10,225 bases of DNA, from NCBI GenBank assembly GCA_964471755.1, contig CAYYJM010000230.1, positions 1-10,225 of the forward strand, read 5' to 3'. The notes under the pieces are model-generated. The model was given only the letters and a program-made list of their open reading frames with translations. It had not been told where the DNA came from and searched no databases. Both the position numbers and the translations under genes were made by a program. The stretch comes from CAYYJM01 sp964471755 (GTDB taxonomy: Bacteria; Planctomycetota; Planctomycetia; Gemmatales; Gemmataceae). This document shows positions 1-6,300 of this stretch, piece by piece (the stretch's first letter is position 1; each line of letters starts with the position of its first letter).

Positions 1-927
1 TGGCAGGTGGAAGTTCGTTACCAGCGCGCCCACGACTTGGAAATCGAAGCCCGGTCGAATGAACAGGTCCGTCGGCACGGCTCTGGAGCGGAGCGTTCCA
101 TCGCGGGCGGCGCTCTCCAGGGTACGCGTCGTCGTCGTGCCCACGGCGTCGACCCGGCCTCCTTGCTGCTTGCACGCCGTGATCGCCTCGACGGTCGCCG
201 TCGGCACCTCGGCCCACTCGGCGTGCATCTCGTGCTGCGTCACGTCCTCGACCGTGATCGGCCGGAACGTGCCGATGCCGACGTGGAGCGTCACGAACGC
301 CTGACCGATGCCGCGTTGTCGCAGCCCCTCGAAGACGGCCGGCGTGAAGTGCAGGCCCGCCGTCGGCGCGGCCACCGAGCCGGCCTGGTCGGCGTAGATC
401 GTCTGATAGTCCTCGCGGTCCTCGGGCCGATCCTCTCCCTTGCGGATGTAGTGCGGCAGCGGCACATGTCCAAACCGGGCCAGGATCTCCGGTGTCGTGC
501 CAGCAGCGAGCGGCCGGACACGCCATCGACCCGGAGCGATCCGTTCGAGCAGTTCCAGACGCAGCGGCTCGCCTCCCTGCGGTGGCTCGATCCGGATGAT
601 CTCGCCGGCCGTGGGCCGACCGCCGGTCTGGGCCAGGATCTCCCACGTCGTCTCGGCCGTATCGTGGAGGTACAGGCCCTCCCACTTGCCGCCGGTCCGC
701 TCGCGCCGGCCGAGAAGCCGGGCCGGCACCACGCGCGTATCGTTCAGCACAAGCAGATCGCCCGGCCGGAGCAGGGCCGGCAGGGCGCGAAAGATGTGGT
801 GACCGAGAACGCCTCTCGTGTCGCGCGACAGGTGCAGCAGTCGGGCACTGTCCCGCGGCTCGGCCGGCATCTGCGCGATGCGTCCCTCCGGCAGAGGGTA
901 ATCGTAATCGGACAGATGCAGGGACAT
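1..927 (-). CDS. queA: S-adenosylmethionine:tRNA ribosyltransferase-isomerase QueA (3' end cut by window edge)
   Basis: QueA transfers and isomerises the ribosyl part of SAM onto the 7-aminomethyl-7-deazaguanine base at the tRNA wobble position, giving epoxyqueuosine; it is cytosolic. The frame is open from the ATG at 927 to the window edge (309 residues) with no stop. Family motifs visible in order: RIAQMPAEPRDSARLL (16-31), LVLNDTRVVPARLLG (59-73), PLPHYIRKGEDRPEDRE (156-172), AAPTAGLHFTP (187-197), LHVGIGTFRPI (214-224), HEMHAEW (232-238), VGTTTTRTLES (262-272), TDLFIRPG (286-293) and NFHLP (305-309), which normally precedes the last 35-45 residues of a roughly 345-residue protein. The start lies 5 nt after the methyltransferase stop and I see no good Shine-Dalgarno before it, so translation by coupling from that gene is likely. 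What is seen is full sequence agreement with the family; operon membership is inferred. Confidence 0.96.
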   Translation of the reverse strand, partial: MSLHLSDYDYPLPEGRIAQMPAEPRDSARLLHLSRDTRGVLGHHIFRALPALLRPGDLLVLNDTRVVPARLLGRRERTGGKWEGLYLHDTAETTWEILAQTGGRPTAGEIIRIEPPQGGEPLRLELLERIAPGRWRVRPLAAGTTPEILARFGHVPLPHYIRKGEDRPEDREDYQTIYADQAGSVAAPTAGLHFTPAVFEGLRQRGIGQAFVTLHVGIGTFRPITVEDVTQHEMHAEWAEVPTATVEAITACKQQGGRVDAVGTTTTRTLESAARDGTLRSRAVPTDLFIRPGFDFQVVGALVTNFHLP

Positions 928-932
928 GGCCG

Positions 933-1943
933 TCACACTCGCGTCGCCAGGATCAGCGGCGACACGCCCGGGGCGTCGAGCAGGCGGGCGTTGCTGAACC
1001 CGGCCCCGGTCAGCCAGGAGGCGATCTCGTCGAACGAGAACACGTCGCCCTCGTCGGTGTTGACGAGCATGTTCGCCGCGAAGATCAGGGCGGCCATCGG
1101 CCCGCGCCGATCGGGATTGATGAGCCACTCGGCGATGGCGATCGTGCCGCCCGGAGCCATCGCCTCGGCCGTGCGTTCGAGCAAGGCCCGGCTCCGCAGC
1201 GGGCCTTCGCTGTGCAGAATATGGCCGAGCGTCGCGATCTGATGTCCGGTGCCGAAGTGGGCGGTCGCCAGGTCGCCGGCCACGAAGGTGTAGCGGTCCA
1301 CGACGCCGTGGCGCTCGGCGGAGCGTCGTGTCACCGGGATGACACCGGGCCAATCGACGGCCGTGACCTTCACCGTCGGCCCGGCCTTGGCCAGGGCGAT
1401 CGACCAGACGCCGGAGCCGGCCGCCAGGTCAAGGACGCTCACCGGTTCCTTCGCCTGGGCCACCTTCAGATGATCGGCCAGGGCGCTGGCCGCCGGCCAA
1501 CCCATCGGAAAGAGGGCCTCGACGAACTCGGCGAAGAACGGCGCGCCGATGTCTTCCTGGTTGACCGCCACCGCCGGCTTGCCCGTCCGGACGACCTCGT
1601 TCAGCTTCAGCCACTTCGGCATCAGCTGACCGCTGACGTGGGCGTACATGCCGCCCAGGTAGCGGGGGCTGGGCGAGACCAGAAACGCCTTGCTCTCCGG
1701 CGTCAGGGCGTAGTGGCCCTGGTCGTCCTTCGTCAGCAGTTCCATGCCGACGAGGGCGTCCGCCAGGATGCGGATGCCGCGAACGGAGGATCCGGAGTCC
1801 GCTGCCAGAGCGGCCGCGTCCTTCGGGCCAGCTGTCAGGTGATCGAACAGTTGCTGGCGGACGGCGACCTCGATGAAGAGGGGAAAGGCGTAGCCCCAGG
1901 AGTGACGCATCACCAGGTCGGGGTTCGGTTCCGGAGTGGACAT
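933..1943 (-). CDS. SAM-dependent methyltransferase, O-methyltransferase (Methyltransf_2-like) type with N-terminal dimerisation domain
   Basis: A 336-residue protein. Residues ~10-90 resemble the winged-helix dimerisation domain of small-molecule O-methyltransferases (ALAADSGSSVRGIRILADAL, 45-64, then LTPESKAFLV, 80-89). The Rossmann part carries SAM motif I VLDLAAGSG (170-178), the acidic loop VTAVDWPGV (193-201), motif GDLATAHFG (223-231), and HILHSEG (241-247) at the place where plant and bacterial O-methyltransferases have their catalytic histidine. The substrate cannot be told from sequence. I chose the ATG at 1943 because a GAGGAA stands at a normal distance before it; an in-frame ATG four codons upstream (1955) overlaps that Shine-Dalgarno and directly follows a TAA. 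queA follows after 5 nt. Both enzymes use SAM, but a shared pathway is not shown. It could equally act on an unrelated metabolite, for example a quinone, carotenoid or polyketide. Confidence 0.85.
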   Translation of the reverse strand: MSTPEPNPDLVMRHSWGYAFPLFIEVAVRQQLFDHLTAGPKDAAALAADSGSSVRGIRILADALVGMELLTKDDQGHYALTPESKAFLVSPSPRYLGGMYAHVSGQLMPKWLKLNEVVRTGKPAVAVNQEDIGAPFFAEFVEALFPMGWPAASALADHLKVAQAKEPVSVLDLAAGSGVWSIALAKAGPTVKVTAVDWPGVIPVTRRSAERHGVVDRYTFVAGDLATAHFGTGHQIATLGHILHSEGPLRSRALLERTAEAMAPGGTIAIAEWLINPDRRGPMAALIFAANMLVNTDEGDVFSFDEIASWLTGAGFSNARLLDAPGVSPLILATRV

Positions 1944-1947
1944 GGGG

Positions 1948-1953
1948 TTCCTC
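1948..1953 (-). promoter_or_regulatory. Ribosome binding site that sets the methyltransferase start
   Basis: On the minus strand GAGGAA lies 4 nt before the ATG at 1943. The alternative ATG at 1955 has no such site and overlaps this one, so the shorter protein is preferred. Confidence 0.65.
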
Positions 1954-1965
1954 ATTTAGCCGTCT

Positions 1966-2102
1966 TGGCGAGCCCCCCACGAAAGTGGGGGGAGTTTCCG
2001 ACGCGGGACCCGGCGTCTGGCGAGCCCCCTGGCGAGCCCCCCACGAAAGTGGGGGGAGTTCCCGCGTCGGAGACTCCCCCGGCTTTCGCCGGGGGCTCGC
2101 CA
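1966..2102. repeat. Palindromic intergenic repeat cluster (REP/MITE-like)
   Basis: A 31-bp unit occurs twice without mismatch in direct orientation (1966-1996 and 2030-2060). It consists of TGGCGAG, the hairpin CCCCCCAC-GAAA-GTGGGGGG and AGTT. A third copy is inverted (2072-2102) and matches at 26 of 31 positions. Two of its stem pairs are changed on both sides (C-G to G-C and A-T to G-C), so the hairpin is kept. The first 12 bases of the unit also occur alone at 2018-2029, directly abutting the second copy. A 12-bp linker follows the first unit (TCCGACGCGGGA) and recurs in inverted form (2060-2071). The segment 2030-2102 is thus a complete element with inverted ends TGGCGAGCCCCC, and 1966-2029 looks like a truncated or rearranged one. 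It lies between the WD40 and methyltransferase genes, where the transcript could fold it into strong hairpins that end, slow or stabilise the message. I see no T-run that would make it a classical terminator. Confidence 0.85.
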
Positions 2103-2114
2103 GGGGTTCGACTC

Positions 2115-3164
2115 TCACAACGTCGGCAGCGTGTACAGGACGACGTCGCCCGCCTCGCCGCCGACGGCGAGGTGGCGATCGTCGCTGCCCCAGGCGACCT
2201 TCACGATCGGCCCGTCGATCTGGCTGCGGAGCAGGGCCGACTTCGCTCCGCCGGGCTGCCACAGGAGCAGCAGGCCGTCGCGATCGCCCGAGACAAGATA
2301 GGGGCCGCGATGCTGGAATGCCAGGGCGGTCACCTGTTCGTCATGGCCCTTGAGTTGCAACGGCGCTCGGCCCTCCGGTCCCGGGCCGGAGCAGTCCCAG
2401 ATACACGGCAGATCGCCGCCGCCGGTCGCCAGGTATCGGCTGGCCGCGTCCCAGGAGATCTCGCGAACCTTGGTCGGGTAGCCCGACATCATCAGATCCT
2501 CGCCACTCGCCACGATCCAGAAGTGGACCGTGCGATCCTGGTCGCCGGTGGCGATGTACTGACCGTTCGGGCTCCAGGCCAGGACGAGCATCGATCCCTT
2601 CCACTCGAACTTCTGAACGGCCTCGTTCTGGCCTGGCAGCCAGAGTTGCAGTTTGCCGTAGGCCACCGAGGCCAGCGGGCCGCCGCCCGGCTGCCAGTCG
2701 ATGTCGAGGATCGTACTCGGATGGTCGGGATATTCGTGGACCAGGTCGCCCGTCGGCGACCAGAGTCGGAGTTTCTTGCCGGCCGCCGAGGCGAGGAGTT
2801 GGCCGTCCGGCGACCAGGCGACACGCTCGGCCCAGCCGGCGCCGGCGGCCAGTTCGACGGCCTCGGCCTGCTCGCCGACCAGCTTCCACAGACGGACCTT
2901 GCCATCCTGGCCGGCGCTGGCGAGCGTACCCTCATCGCCCGGCCGCCAGGCAATCGAGGCCGTCGCGTTCCTGTGGCCGGCCAGGGCGTACTTCACCTGG
3001 CCGGTCGCCACGTCGAGGACGTGGATCGGCCCATCAATCGAGGCCGCCGCGAGCAGGCTCCGTGCCGGCGACCAGGCCAGGCCGGCGACCTGGCCCTCGA
3101 GTTTCGTCTGCCAGCGTTTCGTGAATGGCCGGGGTGCCCGGCTCTTGCTTCCTAGGCCAGACAT
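2115..3164 (-). CDS. WD40-repeat protein, probable beta-propeller partner of the CobW-like GTPase
   Basis: A 349-residue protein made almost wholly of WD40 repeats. Eight repeat-like units can be counted from their strand pattern: VAGLAWSP...IHVLDV (27-52), TASIAWRPG...DGKVRLWKL (68-95), AERVAWSPDG...KLRLWSP (112-137), ILDIDWQPGG...KLQLWLP (152-177), LVLAWSPNG...DRTVHFWIV (193-218), VREISWDAA...CIWDC (233-258), VTALAFQHRG...DGLLLLWQP (278-304) and VKVAWGS...GDVVLYTL (321-346). No signal peptide, enzyme domain or kinase domain is present, so it is probably a cytosolic scaffold. The ATG at 3164 follows AGGAGGG by 9 nt and lies inside the last codons of the CobW gene (13-nt overlap), indicating coupled translation. 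A longer reading from 3248 would lie deep inside the CobW frame and adds a low-complexity arginine-rich stretch, so I rejected it. The role is inferred only from the neighbour: possibly binding the GTPase or its metal client. Confidence 0.9.
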   Translation of the reverse strand: MSGLGSKSRAPRPFTKRWQTKLEGQVAGLAWSPARSLLAAASIDGPIHVLDVATGQVKYALAGHRNATASIAWRPGDEGTLASAGQDGKVRLWKLVGEQAEAVELAAGAGWAERVAWSPDGQLLASAAGKKLRLWSPTGDLVHEYPDHPSTILDIDWQPGGGPLASVAYGKLQLWLPGQNEAVQKFEWKGSMLVLAWSPNGQYIATGDQDRTVHFWIVASGEDLMMSGYPTKVREISWDAASRYLATGGGDLPCIWDCSGPGPEGRAPLQLKGHDEQVTALAFQHRGPYLVSGDRDGLLLLWQPGGAKSALLRSQIDGPIVKVAWGSDDRHLAVGGEAGDVVLYTLPTL

Positions 3165-4180
3165 CGGCGGAAACCCTCCTCCAGCAGATCGCGATCGAGC
3201 TTCCGGCCGATAAACACCAGCACGTTGCGGCGTGGATCGCTGCCCCACGGCTTGCCGTCGCTGTGGTCGAACATCATGTGAACGCCCTGGAAGACGATGC
3301 GATTCGCCGCACCGCGAACGCTCAGGATGCCCTTCATGCGAAAGATGTTCGGGCCCTGCTCCGCGAGCAGTTTGCTCAGCCAGGCTTGCAACTTCTTCTC
3401 GCTCAGATCGCCGGGAATCGTGATTGCCACCGAACCGACGTCCTCGTCGTGATGGTGGTCGTGTTCCTCGTGGTGATGGTGATGTTCGTGATCGTGGTGA
3501 TGCTCGTGCTTGTGGGCCTGTTCGAGGAAGTCCGGTTCGCGTTCGAGGATGCGATCCAGGTCGAAGCCGCGTACGTTTAGAATGCGGTCCATGTCGATGA
3601 CGGCGTCCCGCGTCGGATACAGCTTCGCCGTCGGGTTGATGGCGTGGATGCGGGCCGTCAGCTTCTCCAGCGTCTCGGCATCGACGAGATCGGTCTTGTT
3701 GAGCAGGATCACGTCAGCGAAGGCGATCTGCTCGACGACCTCACGCTGATTGTCGAGATGGAGCCAGACGTGCTTGGCGTCAACGACGGTGACGATGCCA
3801 TCGAGGGTCAGTTCGCGTTGCAGATCGTCATCGACGAAAAACGTCTGGGCGACGGGCCCGGGATCGGCCATACCGGTCGTCTCGATCAGGACGTAGTCGA
3901 ACCGATCGCGGCGCTTCATCAGGCTACCGAGGATGCGGATGAGATCGCCGCGAACGGTGCAGCAGATGCAGCCGTTGTTCATCTCGAAGATTTCTTCCTC
4001 GGCGTTGACGACCAGTTCGTTATCGACGCCGACCGCGCCGAATTCGTTCTCGATGACGGCGATGCGCTTGCCGTGCTGGGCGGTAAGGATGTGGTTGAGC
4101 AGCGTCGTCTTGCCCGCGCCGAGAAAGCCGGTCAGCACGGTGACCGGAACCCGGCCGGTCGTTTCAGGGGTGGCAGCCAT
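3152..4180 (-). CDS. CobW/COG0523-family metallochaperone GTPase with histidine-rich loop
   Basis: A 342-residue G3E-class P-loop GTPase, a family that delivers metal (zinc, cobalt, nickel) to target proteins using GTP hydrolysis. Visible motifs: Walker A GFLGAGKTT (18-26), ENEFG (44-48), the metal-binding GCICCT with CxCC at 71-74, the switch ETTGMADPGPV (100-110), base-recognition NKTD (161-164), and a C-terminal CobW_C domain (about 249-342) with RMKGIL, FQGVHMMFD and RRNVLVFIGRKLD. Between the domains, residues 223-244 contain 15 histidines among Asp/Glu, a likely metal-holding loop typical of zinc-linked and nickel-linked members. The start ATG at 4180 has AAGGA 10 nt upstream. No cobalamin genes lie nearby, so the name cobW should not be used for function. 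No clear Zur-type operator is seen upstream. It shares 109 nt of intergenic DNA with the divergent membrane-protein gene and overlaps the WD40 gene downstream. Zinc is the most likely metal, by inference. Confidence 0.95.
   Translation of the reverse strand: MAATPETTGRVPVTVLTGFLGAGKTTLLNHILTAQHGKRIAVIENEFGAVGVDNELVVNAEEEIFEMNNGCICCTVRGDLIRILGSLMKRRDRFDYVLIETTGMADPGPVAQTFFVDDDLQRELTLDGIVTVVDAKHVWLHLDNQREVVEQIAFADVILLNKTDLVDAETLEKLTARIHAINPTAKLYPTRDAVIDMDRILNVRGFDLDRILEREPDFLEQAHKHEHHHDHEHHHHHEEHDHHHDEDVGSVAITIPGDLSEKKLQAWLSKLLAEQGPNIFRMKGILSVRGAANRIVFQGVHMMFDHSDGKPWGSDPRRNVLVFIGRKLDRDLLEEGFRRCLA
3174..3180 (-). promoter_or_regulatory. Ribosome binding site of the WD40 gene, inside the CobW coding region
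   Basis: AGGAGGG on the minus strand, 9 nt before the ATG at 3164. It lies within the last ten codons of the upstream GTPase gene and decides between the start at 3164 and the upstream in-frame ATG at 3248. Confidence 0.75.
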
Positions 4181-4223
4181 CGCAGTGAGTTCCTTCGCTT
4201 CCCGGGCCTCCAGACGGCGAACG

Positions 4224-4289
4224 GCCGCCGCTCTGGGATTCTATACAGCCAGCGGGCGATGGTACAATCCACTCCAAGGAGGGCGAAGC
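4224..4289 (+). promoter_or_regulatory. Leader copy 1: promoter and ribosome binding site of the zinc-ribbon membrane gene
   Basis: This 66-bp stretch matches 5587-5652 at 54 of 66 positions with no gap, and the following ATGCCCGT is identical as well. Kept elements are GCCGCCGCTCTGGGATTC, the extended -10 TGGTACAAT (4260-4268) and the Shine-Dalgarno AGGAGGG (4277-4283), 6 nt before the ATG. No good -35 is visible (best candidate TTCTAT at 4239-4244, 18 nt upstream of the -10), which fits an extended -10 promoter. CCAGA (4210-4214) and TCTGG (4232-4236), with GGCG/CGCC inside, could form a hairpin just upstream. Confidence 0.6.
4240..4267 (-). promoter_or_regulatory. Possible promoter of the CobW-like gene
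   Basis: On the minus strand TTGTAC (4262-4267) and TATAGA (4240-4245) are separated by 16 nt, a sigma70-like arrangement of moderate quality, about 60 nt before the ATG. The -35 element coincides with the -10 (TACAAT) of the plus-strand leader, so the two promoters would exclude each other. In the second leader copy (5587-5652), which has no divergent gene, the TATAGA is not kept. Planctomycete promoters are poorly defined, so this stays tentative. Confidence 0.3.
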
Positions 4290-5570
4290 ATGCCCGTCCC
4301 CCGTCGCACCCCGGAGCCGCCACGCATGCCATCGATGACCTGCCCGACCTGTGGCCCTGTCGTCCCCGTTGAGGATCCGTTCGACGGCGAGCCGAACTGT
4401 CCCCGCTGCCACTGGCGGATTCCCGTCGGAAACCCAGTCGGCATCACCCCAGTCCGCCCTCGCGTGGAGGTCCGGGTCCAGGCGGATGCCCCGTCCAGCC
4501 GCAGTGGACAGGAACTGGCACCACCCCGCCCGTCTTTGCCACTCGGCGTCCCGGAAGCGTGTGTTCTCTGGATCGTATGTGGCTACTTCGGCTTGCTGTT
4601 GAGCGGTGTGCCGCTTCTGGTGTACTTCCTGTGTCCGACGCCGGTCTTCTACTCGTCGATGACGTCGATCTCGGTCGGGTCCATTCTACTTTTCGTTCTA
4701 CTACTCCTGGGCGGGCTCTTCGCACTCATCCTCTACCGCCGGGCGATTCAGGTCGGCCGAGCCATCCTGCAACGCCGGCAGCCCACCCTGCACAGGGTCG
4801 CGTGGATCGGCCTCGTCCTGGCGGTGGTATTGCTCTGGTGCATTGTCGGCCTGATGGCAATCGTCCAGATCGCCACCTCCCAGAGCCCACCCCGAAGCCT
4901 GCGCGATCCGGTGTTCCGCATGGCCAGAGATGAACCGAGGCCCGTCCACCTCCCTGTTCCCGGCGGCATCCTTGTGACACTGGGGCTGGTCAATCTCGGT
5001 CTGATTGCCGGAGCGTACTGCTTCCTCTGGCACTCCGGCGATTATGATCGCCCGCAAACCCAGCTGACCGACCCAACCGGGGCCATCGCGGTGCGAGCCT
5101 TGCCGGACTCCATCCAGTTCGCGGGCCGGGTCTGGTTCTGGATCGCCGGCGTGAGCATCGGCCTGGCCCTGGTGGAAGCGACCGAAATCTACGCGGGTGT
5201 GTACGGCCCAGCCTACGGCCGCGAGCCGAGCTTTTGCTTTCTGGTGTTCCTGGTGATGGTGAACACTCCGGCGTTGCTGACGTTGCCTCTGGGCATCCTG
5301 CTCCAGTGCGGACGCCTGCCGGGGACGGTCGGAGTGAGCGTGCTTTTCCTGGCATTCACGGTTCTTGGAATCGTCGCGACGGCCCTCGTGTATTCCCAGC
5401 CTGGGGTCCGAGCGACTCTACCACCGGGACGGCCGACATTGCTCGAATGGGTGCTGTGGCTCGGCGTGAACGGGGCGAGCCTGGCCGCGGCGATCGCCGG
5501 CATGGTGGGCGACCGGGAGTATCGCGACTGGCTTCGCGCCCGCCATCGCGCTGGCACGCCGAGGCTTTGA
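4290..5570 (+). CDS. Zinc-ribbon protein with eight predicted membrane helices, function unknown
   Basis: I do not recognise this 426-residue protein as a named family. Residues 18-40 form a short zinc ribbon, CPTC (18-21), 15 residues, CPRC (37-40), like the N-terminal ribbons of many planctomycete membrane proteins. A Pro/Arg-rich linker runs to about residue 85. Eight hydrophobic segments follow at about 91-114, 127-149, 170-194, 226-247, 281-303, 315-338, 347-368 and 385-406, with basic patches such as YRRAIQVGR (149-157) after helix 2 and RARHR (416-420) at the C-terminus. No catalytic or transport motif stands out. The ATG at 4290 has a strong AAGGAGGG 6 nt upstream. Inside the first 16 codons, ATGs at 4326 and 4335 are closer to the ribbon and may be the ancestral start. 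The leader is shared with the downstream DUF4058 gene. Divergent from the metallochaperone; a zinc link is only a guess. Confidence 0.8.
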   Translation: MPVPRRTPEPPRMPSMTCPTCGPVVPVEDPFDGEPNCPRCHWRIPVGNPVGITPVRPRVEVRVQADAPSSRSGQELAPPRPSLPLGVPEACVLWIVCGYFGLLLSGVPLLVYFLCPTPVFYSSMTSISVGSILLFVLLLLGGLFALILYRRAIQVGRAILQRRQPTLHRVAWIGLVLAVVLLWCIVGLMAIVQIATSQSPPRSLRDPVFRMARDEPRPVHLPVPGGILVTLGLVNLGLIAGAYCFLWHSGDYDRPQTQLTDPTGAIAVRALPDSIQFAGRVWFWIAGVSIGLALVEATEIYAGVYGPAYGREPSFCFLVFLVMVNTPALLTLPLGILLQCGRLPGTVGVSVLFLAFTVLGIVATALVYSQPGVRATLPPGRPTLLEWVLWLGVNGASLAAAIAGMVGDREYRDWLRARHRAGTPRL

Positions 5571-5586
5571 TCCGGTTCACCAGACC

Positions 5587-5652
5587 GCCGCCGCTCTGGG
5601 ATTCATGACAGTCAGCCGGTGATGGTACAATCCGCAGGGAGGAGGGCGAACC
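5587..5652 (+). promoter_or_regulatory. Leader copy 2: promoter and ribosome binding site of the DUF4058 gene
   Basis: Second copy of the 66-bp leader, with extended -10 TGGTACAAT (5623-5631) and GGAGGG (5641-5646), 6 nt before the ATG at 5653. It occupies most of the 82-nt gap after the membrane-protein stop, so the DUF4058 gene probably has its own promoter. CCAGA/TCTGG (5580-5584 and 5595-5599) again flanks the GCCGCC run and could form a small hairpin after the upstream gene; no T-run follows it. Confidence 0.6.
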
Positions 5653-6297
5653 ATGCCCGTACACGACTGGACGCGCGTCCCGGCTGGGATCTTTCGTCAC
5701 TTTCGCAACTCCTGGCGGGTGGCGATGTGCGACCGGCTCAACGGTGAACTCCTCGCCGACTCCCATTACGCCCTGCTGGCGTCGGATGCCGAGGAGGAAG
5801 GGGCAGCCACACCGGGAACCGATCTCGACCGCTCATTGCCCCGCCACCGCACCATCGCGTTACATCGTGCGGACGACCACCGTGTGGTGAGCCGGATCGA
5901 AATACTCGGGCCGGATCAGAAGTCGAGCGCGATCGCTTTCTTTGCGTTCCGAGCGAAGGTGCTGCGATTGCTGGCCAGCGGCATCCACCTGCTGATCCTC
6001 GACATCCTGCCGCGTGGCCCACGCGATCCGCAAGGCATCCCGGGAGCGATCTGGACCGAGATCGGCGGCCCACCGATTACCCTCGCCCCGGAACGTCCGC
6101 TGACCCTGACCTCCTTCGAGGCCAACGGCACCGCCCGGGCCTTTATCGAAACACGAGCCGTCGGCTCGGAGCTGCCGACCATGCCGCTCTTCCTGGAGCC
6201 GGGCGGCTACGTCAACGCGGCGCTGGAGGAGACGTACGTCGAGGCTTACCAGCACGTCCCTCGTCACATCCGCGCCGACCTGGAACGGGCCGTCTGA
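5653..6297 (+). CDS. DUF4058 family protein
   Basis: A 214-residue protein opening with the family signature MPVHDWTRVPAGIFRHF (1-17). Further family-like stretches are HRTIALHRADDHRVVSRIEI (65-84), ILGPDQK (84-90), AKVLRLLASGIHLLILDILP (101-120), the proline-rich PLFLEPGGYVNAALEETY (178-195) and a C-terminal YQHVPRHIR (199-207). Function is unknown. The pattern E-I-L-x-P...K (83-90) followed by a GIHLLILD strand (110-117) recalls Uma2/DUF820 proteins of the PD-(D/E)XK nuclease fold, but this is my inference. In typical members I recall SPxNK where this protein has GPDQK, and the protein is on the short side, so this copy may have diverged. No signal peptide or membrane helix. The gene ends 3 nt from the end of the convergent acylase gene. 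The family is often present in many copies in Gemmata-like genomes, with no fixed neighbours, which fits a solitary gene under its own leader. Confidence 0.88.
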   Translation: MPVHDWTRVPAGIFRHFRNSWRVAMCDRLNGELLADSHYALLASDAEEEGAATPGTDLDRSLPRHRTIALHRADDHRVVSRIEILGPDQKSSAIAFFAFRAKVLRLLASGIHLLILDILPRGPRDPQGIPGAIWTEIGGPPITLAPERPLTLTSFEANGTARAFIETRAVGSELPTMPLFLEPGGYVNAALEETYVEAYQHVPRHIRADLERAV

Positions 6298-6300
6298 CCG

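Noticed and set aside
7..1242. Plus-strand open frame of 411 codons at the left end
   Set aside because: Antisense to queA and the methyltransferase, both supported by clear motifs; no plausible start signal or family.
1966..2102. CRISPR array
   Set aside because: Only two direct copies plus an inverted one, no regular spacers, no cas genes; the strong internal palindromes fit a REP-like element instead.
1966..2102. Classical intrinsic terminator after the WD40 gene
   Set aside because: The hairpins are strong but no run of T follows on the minus strand, so termination is possible but not supported.
1212..3155. Long plus-strand open frame (647 codons) opposite the methyltransferase and WD40 genes
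   Set aside because: It is antisense to two well-supported genes, has no recognisable domain, is Arg/Gly/Pro-rich and reads straight through the palindromic repeats, as expected of a GC-rich shadow frame.
3165..3248. 28-residue N-terminal extension of the WD40 protein
   Set aside because: It lies inside the CobW coding frame, has no good ribosome binding site at 3248, and AGGAGGG before 3164 supports the shorter start.
3152..4180. Assignment to cobalamin synthesis (cobW)
   Set aside because: The family covers zinc, nickel and cobalt chaperones, no cobalamin genes are in the window, and the His-rich loop is not specific.
5653..6297. Defence or toxin-antitoxin role for the DUF4058 gene
   Set aside because: No partner gene, nuclease motif beyond a loose resemblance, or mobile-element signature is present nearby.
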